Assembly (NCBI GenBank): GCA_019671005.1
Contig: CM033752.1
Span: 8,680,001 to 8,744,000 of the forward strand
Direction: 5' to 3'
Source: Hibiscus mutabilis
Taxonomy: Eukaryota > Streptophyta > Magnoliopsida > Malvales > Malvaceae
DNA: 64,000 nt
A program made the position numbers and the translations under genes. Under the pieces are notes generated by a model, which did no database searches, was not told the origin of the DNA, and worked only from the letters and a program-made list of their open reading frames with translations. Shown here one piece after another: positions 12,170-25,200 of this stretch; positions within the stretch are counted from its first letter, which is position 1, and each line of letters starts with the position of its first letter.

Positions 12170-15100
12170 TCATCTCTCTGATTCTGAGCCACTTGTGCTG
12201 ACAAGGTTATCTGAAGCTGATGTTTGTCTCTGTCTCGGTCTTCCAAGCCCTGAAAACCATCAAAACCAGCAGGGATAGCGAAATCAATTTTTACCTTAAA
12301 TAATCATACATGCTGAAGTTGAGTCTCTCATCAAATCCGGACAGCAGAATATATTGAACTTGAAAATGGAACGACAAAAACTAATAAACATTCCCTGTAT
12401 TCATCGCTAGCACTCTTTGCTGCATTGCCCCTGCGAACTTGACACGACCATTACATCCTCCTAAAGTACAAAATTCTACTCTGCAAGTGGTTACCGAGTG
12501 GGAAGAGATGGAGAGTCTAACCAGAAATCTTATTTTTCTTCAATGAAGCCTGCTTGGACTTCTTACAGTCTTTCTCCGTCTTGGTACTAATATCTTTGTA
12601 TTTTTCAAGTACCCTTTCTTTCTCTTCAAACAAGACCCAACATCTCATATGCATCTGCTACTCTTTGGACTATTGATTGCTCGGGGGGTTTGCGGCCAAA
12701 AGCTTCCAAACCTTTGAAAAGCTTTATGATAATAAAAATAGATCAATACAACATGTTGGGAAAACTAGTTATGAAAAAATAAGAACAAGCTGAACTTCTA
12801 ATACAGCAAGATTCAATCGAGAGAGAAAAGGAATAAGAAAGAAGTCCATAACAACTGCCAAAAGAAATTTGACATGTCCAAGATCTGAAAACCGCTTCTA
12901 TGATATAAAGTACTAGCTTTTCGATGATATGCATATAGTTGACAGCTAGTGAACAAAAACATACCTTTATAACATTCTCTGGCATGTTGTTTCGATAGTA
13001 TACGGCTATCATGAGTCTACATAACTGCCAAGGCACTGAATGTAGATCAGCACCAACTTTCTTAACCCAAAATTGATGTGCTTCCTCCGCTCTATTATCC
13101 ATATCCAAAGCTCTAAGTAACTGTGTGTATGTTCCCATTGTGTTTACCTGCCCTTTGCTTAGCATCCACTTAATAACCTAAGAGGGAACAATTTGTTGAA
13201 CTTGAATTCATATCTAAAGAGTTCAAACTTGACATGATTCATTACATTTTGAAGCAGGAGTTATCCCAATAAGCAATTTGCAAATTTAATTTTACCCCGA
13301 GTTTTATAAGTATAAGATTTTTATTTTCTTAAAGCAACAAGTCTTGAGAAAGGGTAGTTGTAATGTGAGGAAGGCAACAACTCAGGCTTGGAATTGTAAC
13401 CCTATTTAAGATGATGGTATCTTGGAATCCTCCCTCCCCCTTTTAGCTCCCATATGTACCATCATATAAGCAAAAAACGGGGAAGGCTGGCAAACACTCA
13501 ATGAAGTGCCCCAATCAAACTATTCCGATAAACATGTTACAGTAGGTAGGACAATCTATTGCTGTTATAATAAAAAATAAGTCTCAATAATAAGCATCAA
13601 TCAACCTTATCTCTTGATTATATTTGGATATAATTCTTGTTCCAAGCATTTATGTCCAATATATGCAAGACCTGCCATAACCTACACCAAGAAACATAAG
13701 GGCCAACTGCCAAGAAAAAATGTTCTTCTGACCAGTTACTACTACAGATTAACCCACTTATTGATTCAAGAGCCCAAGTACCTTGGATGGTATCTTCTTT
13801 CTTAACTTGAAGTATATAATTGTTAAGCATCCAAGCAAAATCTAAATAGAAATAGGCAAAGAGACCCAACTTGAATATAAAGCAAAGGAAACCCAATCCT
13901 TAATAGATGAATGCTACTTAAGACTCCCCTCACGTGTAGCTAACAAAGGCCTACAAATGAACAATAAAAAGATAGAATAAAAGATAGAGATGCTCAACTT
14001 AAGGATGACAAGTTGAAGTGCAATAACACCTTTTAACAATAAAAGATGATGATGATAACTAACCAGTTCAAGCGGCTATGTAATAGTGTGACACATTTTC
14101 CAGAGACAGAGAGAGAGAGAGAGAGAGTGACACATTTTCCAGAGACAGACAGAGAGAGAGAGAGGGAGAGCTGATTAAAATGCATAAACATAACAAAGAG
14201 ACAAACTGCTGATACCTGAACAACTCTATGCCACTGATGCTCCTTCTCAAGAGCAAGGATTACATTTTTGAGAGGTCCAATAGGAAAATTCTGCTCCCAA
14301 GCAACCCATGCATCAAGAGTGCCGTAGACAGCTTCTTTACTGTCTTTAAGATCAAGAAGCTGCACAGATGGAGTTATTTTACTAAGTTAACTACCCACTT
14401 TAGCATGCAAAATTAAGCCAAGGAGAAAAAAGATGACATGCTTTTATACTTACTGTGGTTACAAGAAACTTAATTTTATCCTTTCTTGAGACATTCTGCC
14501 CAATTGGGAGCTTCTGCTCACCTCCAACATTTGATTTGGGATAAAGATTCACCGCTTGGTTATTACATTGATCCTTGAATAATTCCCATATCAATTCAGG
14601 CAATCAAACAAGATGAACTCAACTAGTAAAGTTGAAAAACTCAGCAGAAACAAAGCAGCACGTAAAAGCAGATGGAAAATGATTAAAAAATTAATAAGAT
14701 GTGACATCTCCACAAACATCTATTATATTTGTGAAATCATGTTTTTCAAAAAGATAAATAAACCCATTTTACACAAGAAAGAAATACAAAGAACTTAAAA
14801 AATAATTGCTTAACCCATCTTCTAATCATAGAAGATCATATTGAAACATGTTTCAAATTTAAAGGATCTCTCATTTTCCCTTCATTCTATTTTCTATAAC
14901 TCACAAAAGTTTCTATGGTATTTCATTCTCATAAAAACTGATCTAGATGAGAAATATATAAAAGAACTTACAAAAGAAATTTGAGTATACCCATTTTAAA
15001 CACATAATCATATTCGACACTTACTCGGAGTTCGAGTGACATAGCTAGTTAATCATTTTAAGGACCACTTCACATAGTATTCCAAATTAAAACTTTAGAA

Positions 15101-16543
15101 ATATTAAGTAGTTTAACAAACTTATTCATTCAGTCAATATTAGTTTAAACAAACTTATGATCCCAGTGTCACCTTGAATGCCATCTACTACTGAGTAAAA
15201 TCTCATTCGTTGTAAAATCACTACAAAATAATATACTACAACTTCAAAAACCTAATAAAAGCATGCTCAAGCTTTTATTTTCAATATTTATATTTTCTTT
15301 TCAATTTTAACTAGAAATTGTTTTTTGATAAAATTGGATCAAGAAAGAAAGAATTTCCAGTTGAAACTAATCCTTACTTACAAGGAGTGTACAGAAGCCA
15401 AGTCTACTCATGATCTATCCGGGTTCAATCCAAAAACTAATCAGAGTATATATGTAATTACCAGGCTTAAATTGATCGTGCATGTAAATTGAGCTTTTGA
15501 TTTGGTAATATGTCTCTCTCTGTCTCAAGGGTATGAACTTGATTTTATCTGTAATGATATGAGACTAAGTGTACAGCTCCTGAACTTTTAGAATCAAGTT
15601 CAAATTTGAAGAATAAAATTCTATCAAACTTAGCCCTATTTTAAGGTTTTTTTTTTTAATTAACATTCAAGCAAATTAACTCTGTTGATCAACTTGGATA
15701 GATTATACAACTAACAGTAAAATGACAAGCTTACTAACAATAAATGATATAACATTTTGAAACATTACAGTAACTCAATGACAACAGATAAATAAAAAAG
15801 TTACCTTGACTGCGTGATCAGAGTGTGCTATTTTTCCTTGTCCTTTGCAAATGACCTATATATACATATATAGAAAGTTGAAGGAATGAGCTAATCAGGT
15901 GAGCAAGCTGTTAACCTTACAGTGTACCCCCACCCATTTATCCCCCAATTTTTTTTCAGTGTAGACCAGGAGGAACACAAACCCTCAAATAGAAACCAAT
16001 TCTTGGATTAACAGGAAAACAGAAGAGCCGAATCAACCACGGGCGGGATGTCGAGGAACTTGTTATCAAGTATTTTAATTGACACTCGAATCCAGAGAGA
16101 AGGAAACAGAAAGGTTTAGAAGCTGAGCAACTGAATAAAGAGAAGACATTTAACTAACCATCAAAGAATAACAAGGTCTTCAAAGTTATAAATGTTAGCA
16201 AGTACCCGAGAAGGAAACTAAAAAAAAAAAAAACTTATGAATTGTACGTTAAACTTATTCAGTAAATTCATCATACAGGTGATGGCGGTAACAGAAGTCG
16301 GGTTCAGTTACGACTAAAAACTTTAAAAGAAAATTTAAAAATGACCTCATCATATGTAGCAAAGGAGCAGCTTCTCGACAACGCCGATGTCGCGGGAAGA
16401 AAAACCCTTTGCGTGGAACGCCCAGAAATCTACAAATAACAATGGCAATAAGACGATGAATTAGCATTTAGTTATATAACAAAAGATTTACATGGAAAAG
16501 GAGAAAGAAAAAAGAGTACTTTCTGGATTGCAATTCGCAGCAT
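12170..16543 (-). CDS. PPR-family protein (At4g18975/At4g21190-like), 8 exons, one frameshift
   Basis: Coding exons on the minus strand: 16520-16543, 16346-16429, 15805-15855, 14454-14573, 14216-14359, 12965-13177, 12522-12721 and 12170-12249. All introns are GT-AG, and the first six exons are multiples of three. The start is the ATG at 16541-16543 (MLRIAIQK). The N-terminus is rich in Arg and Ser with few acids, as in an organelle transit peptide. The conserved core runs from KEAVYGTLDAWVAWE through EHQWHRVVQV, IKWMLSKGQ, MGTYTQLLRALDMDNRAEEA and RLMIAVYYRNNMPE to LFKGLEAF: short helical PPR-like repeats typical of this small plant family, whose members act on organelle RNA or are embryo-essential. 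In exon 7 the frame meets TGA at 12626-12628; reading one base over restores KERVLEKYKD and a Ser-rich C-terminus ending at 12170. Product is 243 aa as read, about 304 aa if the lesion is an error. Function is inferred from family resemblance. Confidence 0.8.
14095..14168. repeat. GA microsatellite with duplicated flank in intron 5
   Basis: Two adjacent copies of TGACACATTTTCCAGAGACAG, each followed by a run of GA dinucleotides, lie in the intron between exons 5 and 6 of the PPR gene. Slippage of a GA tract with its flank explains the duplication. Confidence 0.85.
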
Positions 16544-17094
16544 CAGAATGGACTGGAGTTCAAATGTGGTGGTGGTGGACGGTGGTGATAGTTTCAGGGA
16601 TAAGCGGAGAAGAGAAAGTGAGCGGTTCAATTCGTGAATACGCTACTTCGCTATGAATACCTACTGGCTACTACTATTCTTGTAAGCCCATTTGTCCATG
16701 AAGCTGCTTAATTCAAAATAAATAGAAATAGGGCAAATTACAGCGTTAATCACCTAATTATTAGTTTTTTCATCTACTTATGAAAAAAAATTATCGCTAA
16801 CGCTTTTTATAGTCTTTTTTTTCATTTCCGTGGTAGATCTAAAATTCACATTACAAATTTATTCCCAATGTTTATATGTTAAAATAATTTAGTCTTGATT
16901 ATATATATACATATATAGAAATTATTAAAATTCAAAAATTATAAAAAAATCATTAATATATAAAAGTATATATGTATATGTGTGTTTTTTTTTATTAAAG
17001 TATATATGTGTGTGTAAACCTCGTATTATATAATATATTAACGTTTTGAAGAGATATAATATATTAATCTTGTCGATATGCAAGTCTTAGGCCC
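16544..17094. other. 5' flank of the PPR gene, then AT-rich DNA
   Basis: Upstream of the ATG at 16543 the minus strand should hold the 5' untranslated region and promoter, but no clear TATA box stands out. From about 16740 the DNA becomes AT-rich with ATATAT/TGTGTG runs. No gene is seen. Confidence 0.45.
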
Positions 17095-17480
17095 TGTTTT
17101 TTTGTATTTCTTTTCAAACTAGCTTTTGGAGCCAAAAGTTTATTTGAGACTAAAAGCAATGAAAGCCGTGCAGCTTTTCAAGTCAAAATTACTTTTTTAG
17201 CTAGGTTTTAAAAGTACTTTTCAAAAGCTGAAATTTTTAGCTTTTAATTTTTCCAAAAGCATTTTTAAGTAAATTTATTCATATATCCTTGTTTTTATCA
17301 CCAATCATTTTATATTTTCAAAAAAAAGAGTCTAAAATAGACATTTTATCTACTTAAATGTACTATTTGACAGCAATACTGAACACTCATATTTTAAACC
17401 AAACAATCTTTTCAAAACCACTTTTCAAAATTACTTTTCCACCGTATTTTCTAAAAGCAAATGTTACAAATGGTTGATCA
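17095..17480. mobile_element. possible MITE fragment
   Basis: It begins GGCCCTGTTTTTTTG, close to the GGCCCTGTTTGG start common to plant MITEs, and is full of CTTTTCAAAAG/AAAAGC alternations that could fold. A matching right-hand terminus was not found, so it is a fragment at best. Confidence 0.3.
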
Positions 17481-17534
17481 GTAGGCTAAGAATCATAAAG
17501 TAGTTTTGAAGTTGAGGAGAGTGGAGGAGATGTC

Positions 17535-18160
17535 TTGTAATACCCTAAACCCGGATGTCACATTTGGGCCTTAAGCTCAACATGTTACCATAAAATTTCT
17601 CAACTCGGTTTAGCCCAAATAAGTAATTTCCAAAAAAATATTTAAATCAAATAGTTGAAAACATAAATAAATAATTAAATCATTACAAAGAGCTCCAAAT
17701 TAATATAAAACGTTTGATTTGATCATTACAATTCCAAAATAAGAGTTACAGACTCGACCACGTAAGGTCCTATGAATAAACAGTCCATTAAATACAGGTG
17801 ACGTACTCTTGCAAACACTGCTTGTTGGAATCCCGAACTTAAAGTGTTTCTCAGTCCCGCGATCCAACAATCAACCTATGCACGGAAACAACGATTCTGA
17901 GCGCTGAGCTTACAAAGCTCAGTGGTACACATCTAATCTACTATACTTCATGCTAATTATAAACATAAGCATGCAAGCTAGTACGAGCAATAAGGAGAGA
18001 TAAATAAACACATGGTGTTACCACTAGTCTTCTAAACACATGTTCGTATTATGGAAGTCATCATACATGGCAAACAAGGCCCAACTATACCCGAGATCCC
18101 ACCAGATCATCTAAGCGAAAACACACAAGTTTTTAACCACAAACAGTGGTAGTCAACCTG
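17535..18160. repeat. degraded LTR-like sequence
   Basis: TGTAATACCCTAAACCCGG at 17535 resembles a gypsy LTR terminus, and GAGCGCTGAGCTTACAAAGCTCAG near 17900 echoes a block in the E1 LTR (near 6541). I could not find the other end or a target duplication, so only an old LTR relic is proposed. Confidence 0.35.
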
Positions 18161-18515
18161 TTTACCTGGGACCATTTCGACAACGAGTCCCTCTATTGGC
18201 TACATACCCGGAAACACCTAGCCATTAGGTAGTAGCAAGGATCATCTACTAAAAAAAACACAGCCATCGAGTAGAGAACAACACATACTAGAAAAACACA
18301 TAGCCAACGAGTCCCTCCATTAGCTACATACCCGGAAACACCTAGCCATTAGGTAGTAGCAAGGATCATCTACTCAAAAAAACACAGCCATCGAGTAGAG
18401 AACAACACATACTCGAAAACAGATAGCCATCGAGTAAGGGTCATCTCATACTCGAAAGCACATAGCCATCGAGTAGCGGGTATCGTATACTCGGAAACAC
18501 CTAGCCATACTACAG
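18161..18515. repeat. tandem repeat, 124-bp units with 36-40-bp subunits
   Basis: Two copies start with CAACGAGTCCCTC at 18181 and 18305, then shorter copies of a unit containing TAGCCATCGAGTA alternating with ACATACTCGAAA continue to about 18515. The array lies inside the LTR-like region, as do similar GAGTATTCG blocks in the E1/E2 LTRs. Confidence 0.82.
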
Positions 18516-19107
18516 TACAAATCTTTGGTATCTGAATCCCATCGATCATCGATTTAAACAATCAAATACCTACCCTCCATACAAGTAACACGATCTTAAG
18601 GATCTCTATATTGTTCCTAATCATCATCACATCATAAATTCTACATTACCGACTTGTTAATACATTATGGATGAGTACATTAACCATTATCATTAATTAT
18701 CTCCATTTGTCGACATTATCTCATTTAAGAAGGCATTAATTAGGTTATTAATTATACTCATCAAATTTCTATTTCTTAATTAGCATTTATAGGTTATTCC
18801 ATTTTTCGGGTATCGATAATTGAATACTAGTATCGGTACGGTACCCTCGGTTACTAGTACTCACACGCGCACCAATATAGAAATGGCTTAATGAAAATCT
18901 TAAATTTCATCGAGTACCGATATGGGTCGACCCGTATCAATATGGCATCAAATAGCGTATCAGTACAACCTAAGTACGTACCGATACCCCACTCACGATT
19001 TCTACCAACTTAGCAAATTACAGTATTTACGAGGCTTAAATTGATCCCTAAAGCTTATAGAAGTCATCAGGGTTTGTTGCTAACGCGTTTGATTTAACAC
19101 TTTAAAT
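18516..19107. repeat. LTR-like DNA with GTATCGGTACG motifs
   Basis: It contains several spaced copies of TATCGGTACGG/GTACCGATA (about 18830-18990), the motif otherwise found in the E1 and E2 LTRs. This suggests an older relative. No coding capacity. Confidence 0.4.
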
Positions 19108-19164
19108 TTATTTAAAATAAAATGAGTATTGACAAAAAAATGAAAATGAATGAAAAGAGAAGAG

Positions 19165-19245
19165 ATTACAGCTATGGGAATTTGAACCCTTGATCCCTTG
19201 CTTGGTGAGCCAATACTTAACCAGCAAGACAACGATCATTTCTAA
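19165..19245 (-). ncRNA. tRNA-like / SINE-like Pol III promoter
   Basis: Minus strand: GTCTTGCTGGTTAAG resembles an A box (19216-19230) and AGGGTTCAAATTC a B box (about 19179-19191), about 30 nt apart as in tRNA genes. An acceptor stem does not form convincingly, so it is not called a tRNA gene; a decayed tRNA-derived SINE head is the better guess. Confidence 0.3.
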
Positions 19246-19249
19246 TCTA

Positions 19250-21190
19250 AGCTTACCTCGAGCTAGTGTTAACCTAAGTCTTAGAGTCTGAACCAAAAAT
19301 AAATTAAAGACCCGATTTACCCCCATTAATGCCTATTGTATCTAAAAATATCAGATATTCTAAAATTCTCCCAAACTTTTCATCCACTCAAATCTGGCCA
19401 CCTCTCCGATCTCCCCTACCGTCTGGCCATGACTGTCACCACCGATGCCATCGTGATTGTCGCCTTGCTTTGACCACACACCTAGCTGCCACTTGCAGCA
19501 TTGCCGCGCCATTCACCGTGGAGATCACCTGGAAGAATCAGCGAGCCCTTGAGCTTTTTCCCTTTATTTTTTGTCGATTTTGCCACCATGCAATGTCGGT
19601 GAGAGTCACCGCCTGTACCACTGTCATTCTCATGTCGTGGCGAGCTAGATCCTGCCCATTAACCTTCATTCCACCACCGTTTGGGTATCATCAGAAAAAT
19701 AAAAAAAACCTCTTAATTTTTCTTTTGGCCGCCGTGTCGCAGTAATTTCTGCCTCGGTAAGCTTCTAAAACATATTTTTTGTGTTTTTAACATCACCTAC
19801 CGTTGTCCTACTATTTTTTGGCCGTTTAGGGCTACACGTGGCAAACACGTGCTGTCTGGGCAATTTTCGGCTGCCCTGGATAGTAGCCCCTAGATCAAGC
19901 TGGTTCAACGTTGAACTGGTCTAAACTTGCCCCAAACCTGAGCCAACTGACTTGTTAACTCGGACTCGAACCGTTTGCCTGACCCGACCGAACCGAGCCT
20001 GACCTGTCTGACTCGTATCTGACCCTACTAAGTTAACTTGTTGATCGAGTCAACCAACTAAGTCTTTTCGTCTGAGTTAATTTAGTGAGTCAACTTATTT
20101 GAGTCAACCCTATTGACCGTGAACCACTGGCGTTAGCATTGGCCAATGATGTCAGCTTTGACCGATGACGTCAACATTGGCTTTGAATTTGACCCAAAAA
20201 GTTAAATTTTTTTAAAACATGTATTTCATATTTTTTGATGTTCTGAGTTTGTTTTTGAAGTCTATTTCTTGAAATTTTGACCCGAAAGCCTTTGAATCCG
20301 ACCTTGAACCCGAGCGTGCTTATGTATTTAATTATTCAGTTAAGAGTAATATGAATAAGGACTAAATGTGAAATTTATGCAATTGAAGGTATTCACATTT
20401 CCCTGTATTTGGGAATTTTAAGGAACATCAAATTCGGGTTCAAGAGCAATCAACGAGTGTATCAAAGGTTGGCCGATCTAGCCGGAGTTGAGGTAATACT
20501 TTACTACCCATTGTACGCTTTATGGAACTCGTTGGTAATTGGTTAATGCACGAATAAATGTGATTGGTCATATGATTACCATTGACTATTTTTAAAGTTG
20601 TTTTGTTTATGGTAAAAGGATAATAAATTGGATAAGACTCGAATGACTCGCATAAGGAATTTGATTATCAGTAAGAACTTCTAAGATTCAAGAATAACTG
20701 ATAAGACTGTGATACTAAACCTGGTTATGCTTGTTAATGTTTTAATTTTTGAAATGTTGCGTTAAGAAATAATAGAAATGCCCTTGAAGTGTAAGAATGA
20801 ATGATTCATCTAAAAACTCGGATTAGCATGGAATGATACAGTAACAAGATTTATACCTCCGAGAATGTAAAATACTTGGATTTATCCTAAATTCAAAATA
20901 AGTCTCTGAGGATAAATTTTTTGGGAGTTCTTCGTAAGCCTAAATAAAGTAAAATGATAGAAAAGACTGAATTGATTGAAATGACGAAAATATCCTCGAG
21001 CACCAAATTTATAAATTAACCAAAATAATGGATAAACCCTCGAGTTTTGAAATGAATGAATTATTTGGAAGTACTGAAAGTACATGAATGACTGAAATAC
21101 CATCAAGCTCTTAAATAATGAAATACCCATGTGACTTAAGATATGTGAAAGCTTAGAAATTCTAAAAAAATTTATAGACCGCAAATAACT
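19250..21190. other. unassigned, probably old repeat DNA
   Basis: The 138-codon ORF at 19329-19745 is Pro/His/Cys-rich without recognisable domains and looks like LTR leader DNA. Around 19960-20200 there are many GAGTCAAC/TTGACC words. I see no supportable gene or RNA here. Confidence 0.35.
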
Positions 21191-21879
21191 GTAATGCCCC
21201 TGTGTGTGAAGCCCAACTTATATATATCAGTCATTCTTAATATTGTTGTGATAATGGAAGAATACTGCACAAATACATGTTCAACCATTCGAGGCTCATT
21301 CCGAAATAATCTGTGACGATAACTTGCTTAACTATACCATGCAGCTAGAACTAAATATTGAACATGTGTGAGTTGTACCTATTCAAATGCTTGGGAAGTA
21401 GCACATTGATGAGTCGTGTTTAATAGAATAGACTTAGAAGCCTGGCAAGCCGTCAGTAATCTTTAGCACAACAAGTCACTAACTTAACCTATCGGGGTTA
21501 AATTACAAAATTGCCCCTAAGTGTTAAAATAACCGAAAATACATTTTTAAGCAAAATTGACTGGAACTCTCCCAATATATCCAGAATCATGATTAATCCT
21601 GATCTACCTGACTTCTCAAAATCTATCCCGGTATATCTGAATTCATGCATAGTCATGATATAATGGAAATTTTGAATGATCATGATGTATAATTCCTGAA
21701 TACCTGGATGAAGTTGATAATCACCAGATTCCTTCGAATATGGTTTTGGATTTTGAAATCAGTCTAGAATGAACTATAGTTCAGTATCTCCTTTAAGTGA
21801 TTATCAAGGACCTCTGAGTAATAAATTATTCCATCTAGTGTATGCAAAGTGCACATGAATATTCTCTCTAATTTGAACA
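21191..21879. repeat. possible LTR start cut by element C
   Basis: TGTAATGCCCCTG at 21191 looks like a gypsy LTR start. The following 690 bp are non-coding and stop where element C begins at 21880. No second copy is visible in the window. Confidence 0.28.
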
Positions 21880-22259
21880 TATAATAGCCATTTTTTGTTT
21901 GGGGTTCTTTTGAATAAATTATTAATAAACCCAATATAAAACAATTATCCCAAAAAATAGTCCAAAAACAATCCAAAATATATAATTTAAACAGTCCAAA
22001 AATCTAATGTCCATTTACAAATATCCATAAGCCCAAACATCCCAAAACCAAATGAGCTCAAAATACCTTAGCCTAAATTAACCCAAACCTATTTTAATTA
22101 CCCTATACCCTAAATCCACCTGCCAAACCTATCCATTTTACAAACCAATACCCTACCCGATTAACCCATCAAACTCATATCCCTACACAGATATCCAAAA
22201 AACCCTAAACCTAATTATCAAACCCTAACCCACATACTCTAGCCACTTTCCACCTGCCT
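21880..22259 (+). repeat. Element C 5' LTR, first part
   Basis: It matches 62194-62530 in the 3' LTR of C, with dispersed substitutions. It is broken at 22259/22260 by E2 and resumes after the E2 target duplication at 41705. Confidence 0.88.
22255..22259. repeat. E2 target site duplication, left
   Basis: tgcct directly precedes the E2 5' LTR; an identical tgcct follows the 3' LTR at 41705-41709. Confidence 0.95.
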
Positions 22260-25200
22260 TGTAACGCCCCAATTTTGGGCCTAGCGGTTTTGAGATTTGT
22301 TAGACGGTCCAGTGGACCGAGTTAGAGATTCAAGTCAGATTCAGGACCGTGTATTTTTTCGGTGAGATAAAATATAGAAAAATGGTTAAAAATCATGTTT
22401 TAATATATGATTAAGATTGGTGGAATCAATTTTGGAAAATGAGATTTGGAGGTATGACATTTTGGCTAGTGACCAAAATACAATGTTTGAAAACTATTTT
22501 TAAAGTGACTAAAACGAAAAGGGGTCAAATTCTTAGAATCCTTAAGGAGCTAATTTACCAAGTTTTTACTGGTGATTTCTCCCTTCAATTAAATCATTTT
22601 AACGTGTGTTTTAAAAGTTAATTAAAAGGGATTTTAGATATTAAAGTTAGTTATTTGGTTTTAATGAAAATTGACGTAACTTTTCTCTTCACTTCTTTTC
22701 TACCAAACACCCAAGTTTTCATCAAAAAACAGAGGTGAGGGATCCTTTTTACTTAGATTCTTGATCTACAGTTAATTATTTGACTTTGATTTACAAAACC
22801 TTATTGAAATCTTGTGTTTTCCTAGCTTTAAACAAGCCAATTGAGGGAGAAATCACACAATAGGGGTAAGGTCCGTGATCTCCTCTATTGAATGGTTCTT
22901 TATTGATATTCCCAAGTATTTGATCCTTGATTTATGGTTTATAATCTGATTTTGTGTTTTTATATTGAACTAATTGATTTAATTGGGTAAAATTGATGAA
23001 ATAGCAAAAGATCCGAATTGGATCTGTTTTCCAGTAATTTAGATTGATTTTAAACATATTATGGATGTATAATAATGTTGATAATTCATTTTTAACAATG
23101 GAATCCCGAAACTCTTGAATCTCTAATTGTTTAGGTTGTTAGAATTGTGTTTTTGTGGAGTTGTGGTGGCTGTTTGGTTGCTGGAGGTGTTAGGTTTTTT
23201 TATTCTATTTTTAGATGTTATTTGATTATAAAAGTGATGTTAGATTGATTGGTTGTGGTTGGGTTGTGTTTGGAAAGGATTAGATGGTGTTTTCGGTTGT
23301 TGTGATTGGGTAATTATGAGGCGAATGTGTGAATCTGTGAGGATCTGTTGTTACAGTGTTTTAAATGCATGGAGATGCATTAATCCTCTGTTGTAATATG
23401 GTTAAAATAGGGGAGATGGATCCGGAAGTGATCGGGGAAGCTTTGGAGGCTTCAGACGCTTGTTTTCGCATCAGCAAATCGAGGTTTCGCATATCGGTGA
23501 GTGAAAACGTGGATTCCAGCGTTGGAATATTTTAAAGATGGTTTTTGGGAGTTTAGGTAGAGCTTGAAACGCTTACCTAAGCTCGAAAGTAAGTAAAGTG
23601 GTTTTACTTTCTTGGTCGTGCTAGTTTGAAATGATTTTATGCACTCGTTTTGATTTACATTGCACCTACTATTTAAGCATGATTTAAAGTATTTGATGTA
23701 CTGTTTTAAGCATGTTTTGCTGAAGGATTCACATGGTAAGTGATCCTTGTAAGTATGGTTTATACTTGTGTTTTAAAGCATGGTTCTTGCTTTGTAAAGG
23801 GCATGGTTTAATGCTTGTTAAAATAGTGAGGTAAATGTTGTTTGGCTAATTATATTGGCAAGTGATGTGGTTTTAAAATTGTTATCGTATATAGTTGGCC
23901 GGCCATAGGATTGAGTGCACTGTAAAATAAGCCGCCTTGGATGTTGAGGGGTTTATATTGTGTACCGAATACTCCATCAAAGTACCCTAACGGTAGAGGG
24001 GTTTAACGGTACCGAATACTCCCGTTAGTGGGGTTAAGCATCTAACCGATGAGAGGGATGAGTTTCCCTGTGGGTTGAAAGTGTACCCGGTTGTTATTGT
24101 GCTTGGTTGTTATTGTACCGCGATTGTGATTGTATCGCTATTCCAGTTGAGATGGCTTGAAGTGTTGGGTTAACACTTGTTAAATCCGTGTATCCGATGA
24201 ACTCTTTTGTTAATGGACTTGATACTAATCACTTGTAAGCCAATATAATTGTTAATGTAACATTGAAATGTCTTATGTTGTATAATGTGATTTATAAATG
24301 TTTCTCCTTGAGCTTTGCATTTGGTAGTAATGCATGGGAGGGTGGAGGGTTAGCAATGGGATTTGCTATAGATTAATGATACATGTAGCATATGGTTTAT
24401 TATGCTGGTTTTAATTATATAAAGTGCATGTTTTAAAAAGGGGCATGCTGATGATGTTTCTAAAGGTTGATGTTAAATAAATGGTTTTAAATGCATTGAT
24501 GGTGGTTGTTTTGAGCATTCCTCACTAAGCCTTGTGTTCTTACGCTCTTGTTGTCTATCAATGCAGATAATTGAGGTCTTGGAAGGCAGCAAGAAGCAAG
24601 GGGATCTTGGCAAGACTTGTTTCCAAAGTATGCCTTGGTTTAGACTATAATGAATAAGGGCAATGGGGTACCTATTGTGTTTTGGGAGATGCCTTGTGGA
24701 ACTCCCTGTTTGAGCATATTTCTTTAGTTGCTCTTGGGTTGTAAATGGCTTTTAAAGTTTGTTTTGATGTTGGTTTACCTTTTTGACATGTTGCTTGAAT
24801 GGACATTAGGAAGCATGCCTATAGATTCCCTTTTGATGCTTGGTACTTGTTGTGTTGTAGGAATGAAGTTACTAGTTGGCTTGTTATACGTATGGCATGT
24901 TGGTATGGTGTTATAAGCATGTTGGAATGGTTTGAGAATGTATTTGAGATGAAAAATCAGCAAATTGTGGTATTAGAGGTCCAGGCGTACCGATACGCGG
25001 GGGATCGTATCGGTACGGCTAGGCATTTTCTAGCCTAAGAGACCGGTACACGTAAGGGAGTACCGGTACGCCTAGCTGATTTTTGGCCTGGCATACCGAT
25101 ACGGGTAATGGTGTATCGGTACACGTTCTAGCCTCTGGAATTTCACTTTTTCAATCCAAACCCATTTACCGATACCCATGTAAGCGTACCAGTATGTATA

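Noticed and set aside
19329..19745. 138-codon Cys/His-rich ORF
   Set aside because: No motif with regular Cys/His spacing; composition and context fit LTR leader DNA.
20040..20200. Cluster of GAGTCAAC/TTGACC words resembling plant W boxes
   Set aside because: No gene nearby that it could regulate and the words occur in low-complexity relic DNA.
22439..22621. 60-codon ORF (FGGMTFWLVTK) repeated at 30348-30530
   Set aside because: The same LTR position in both E2 LTRs; nothing beyond LTR identity supports coding.
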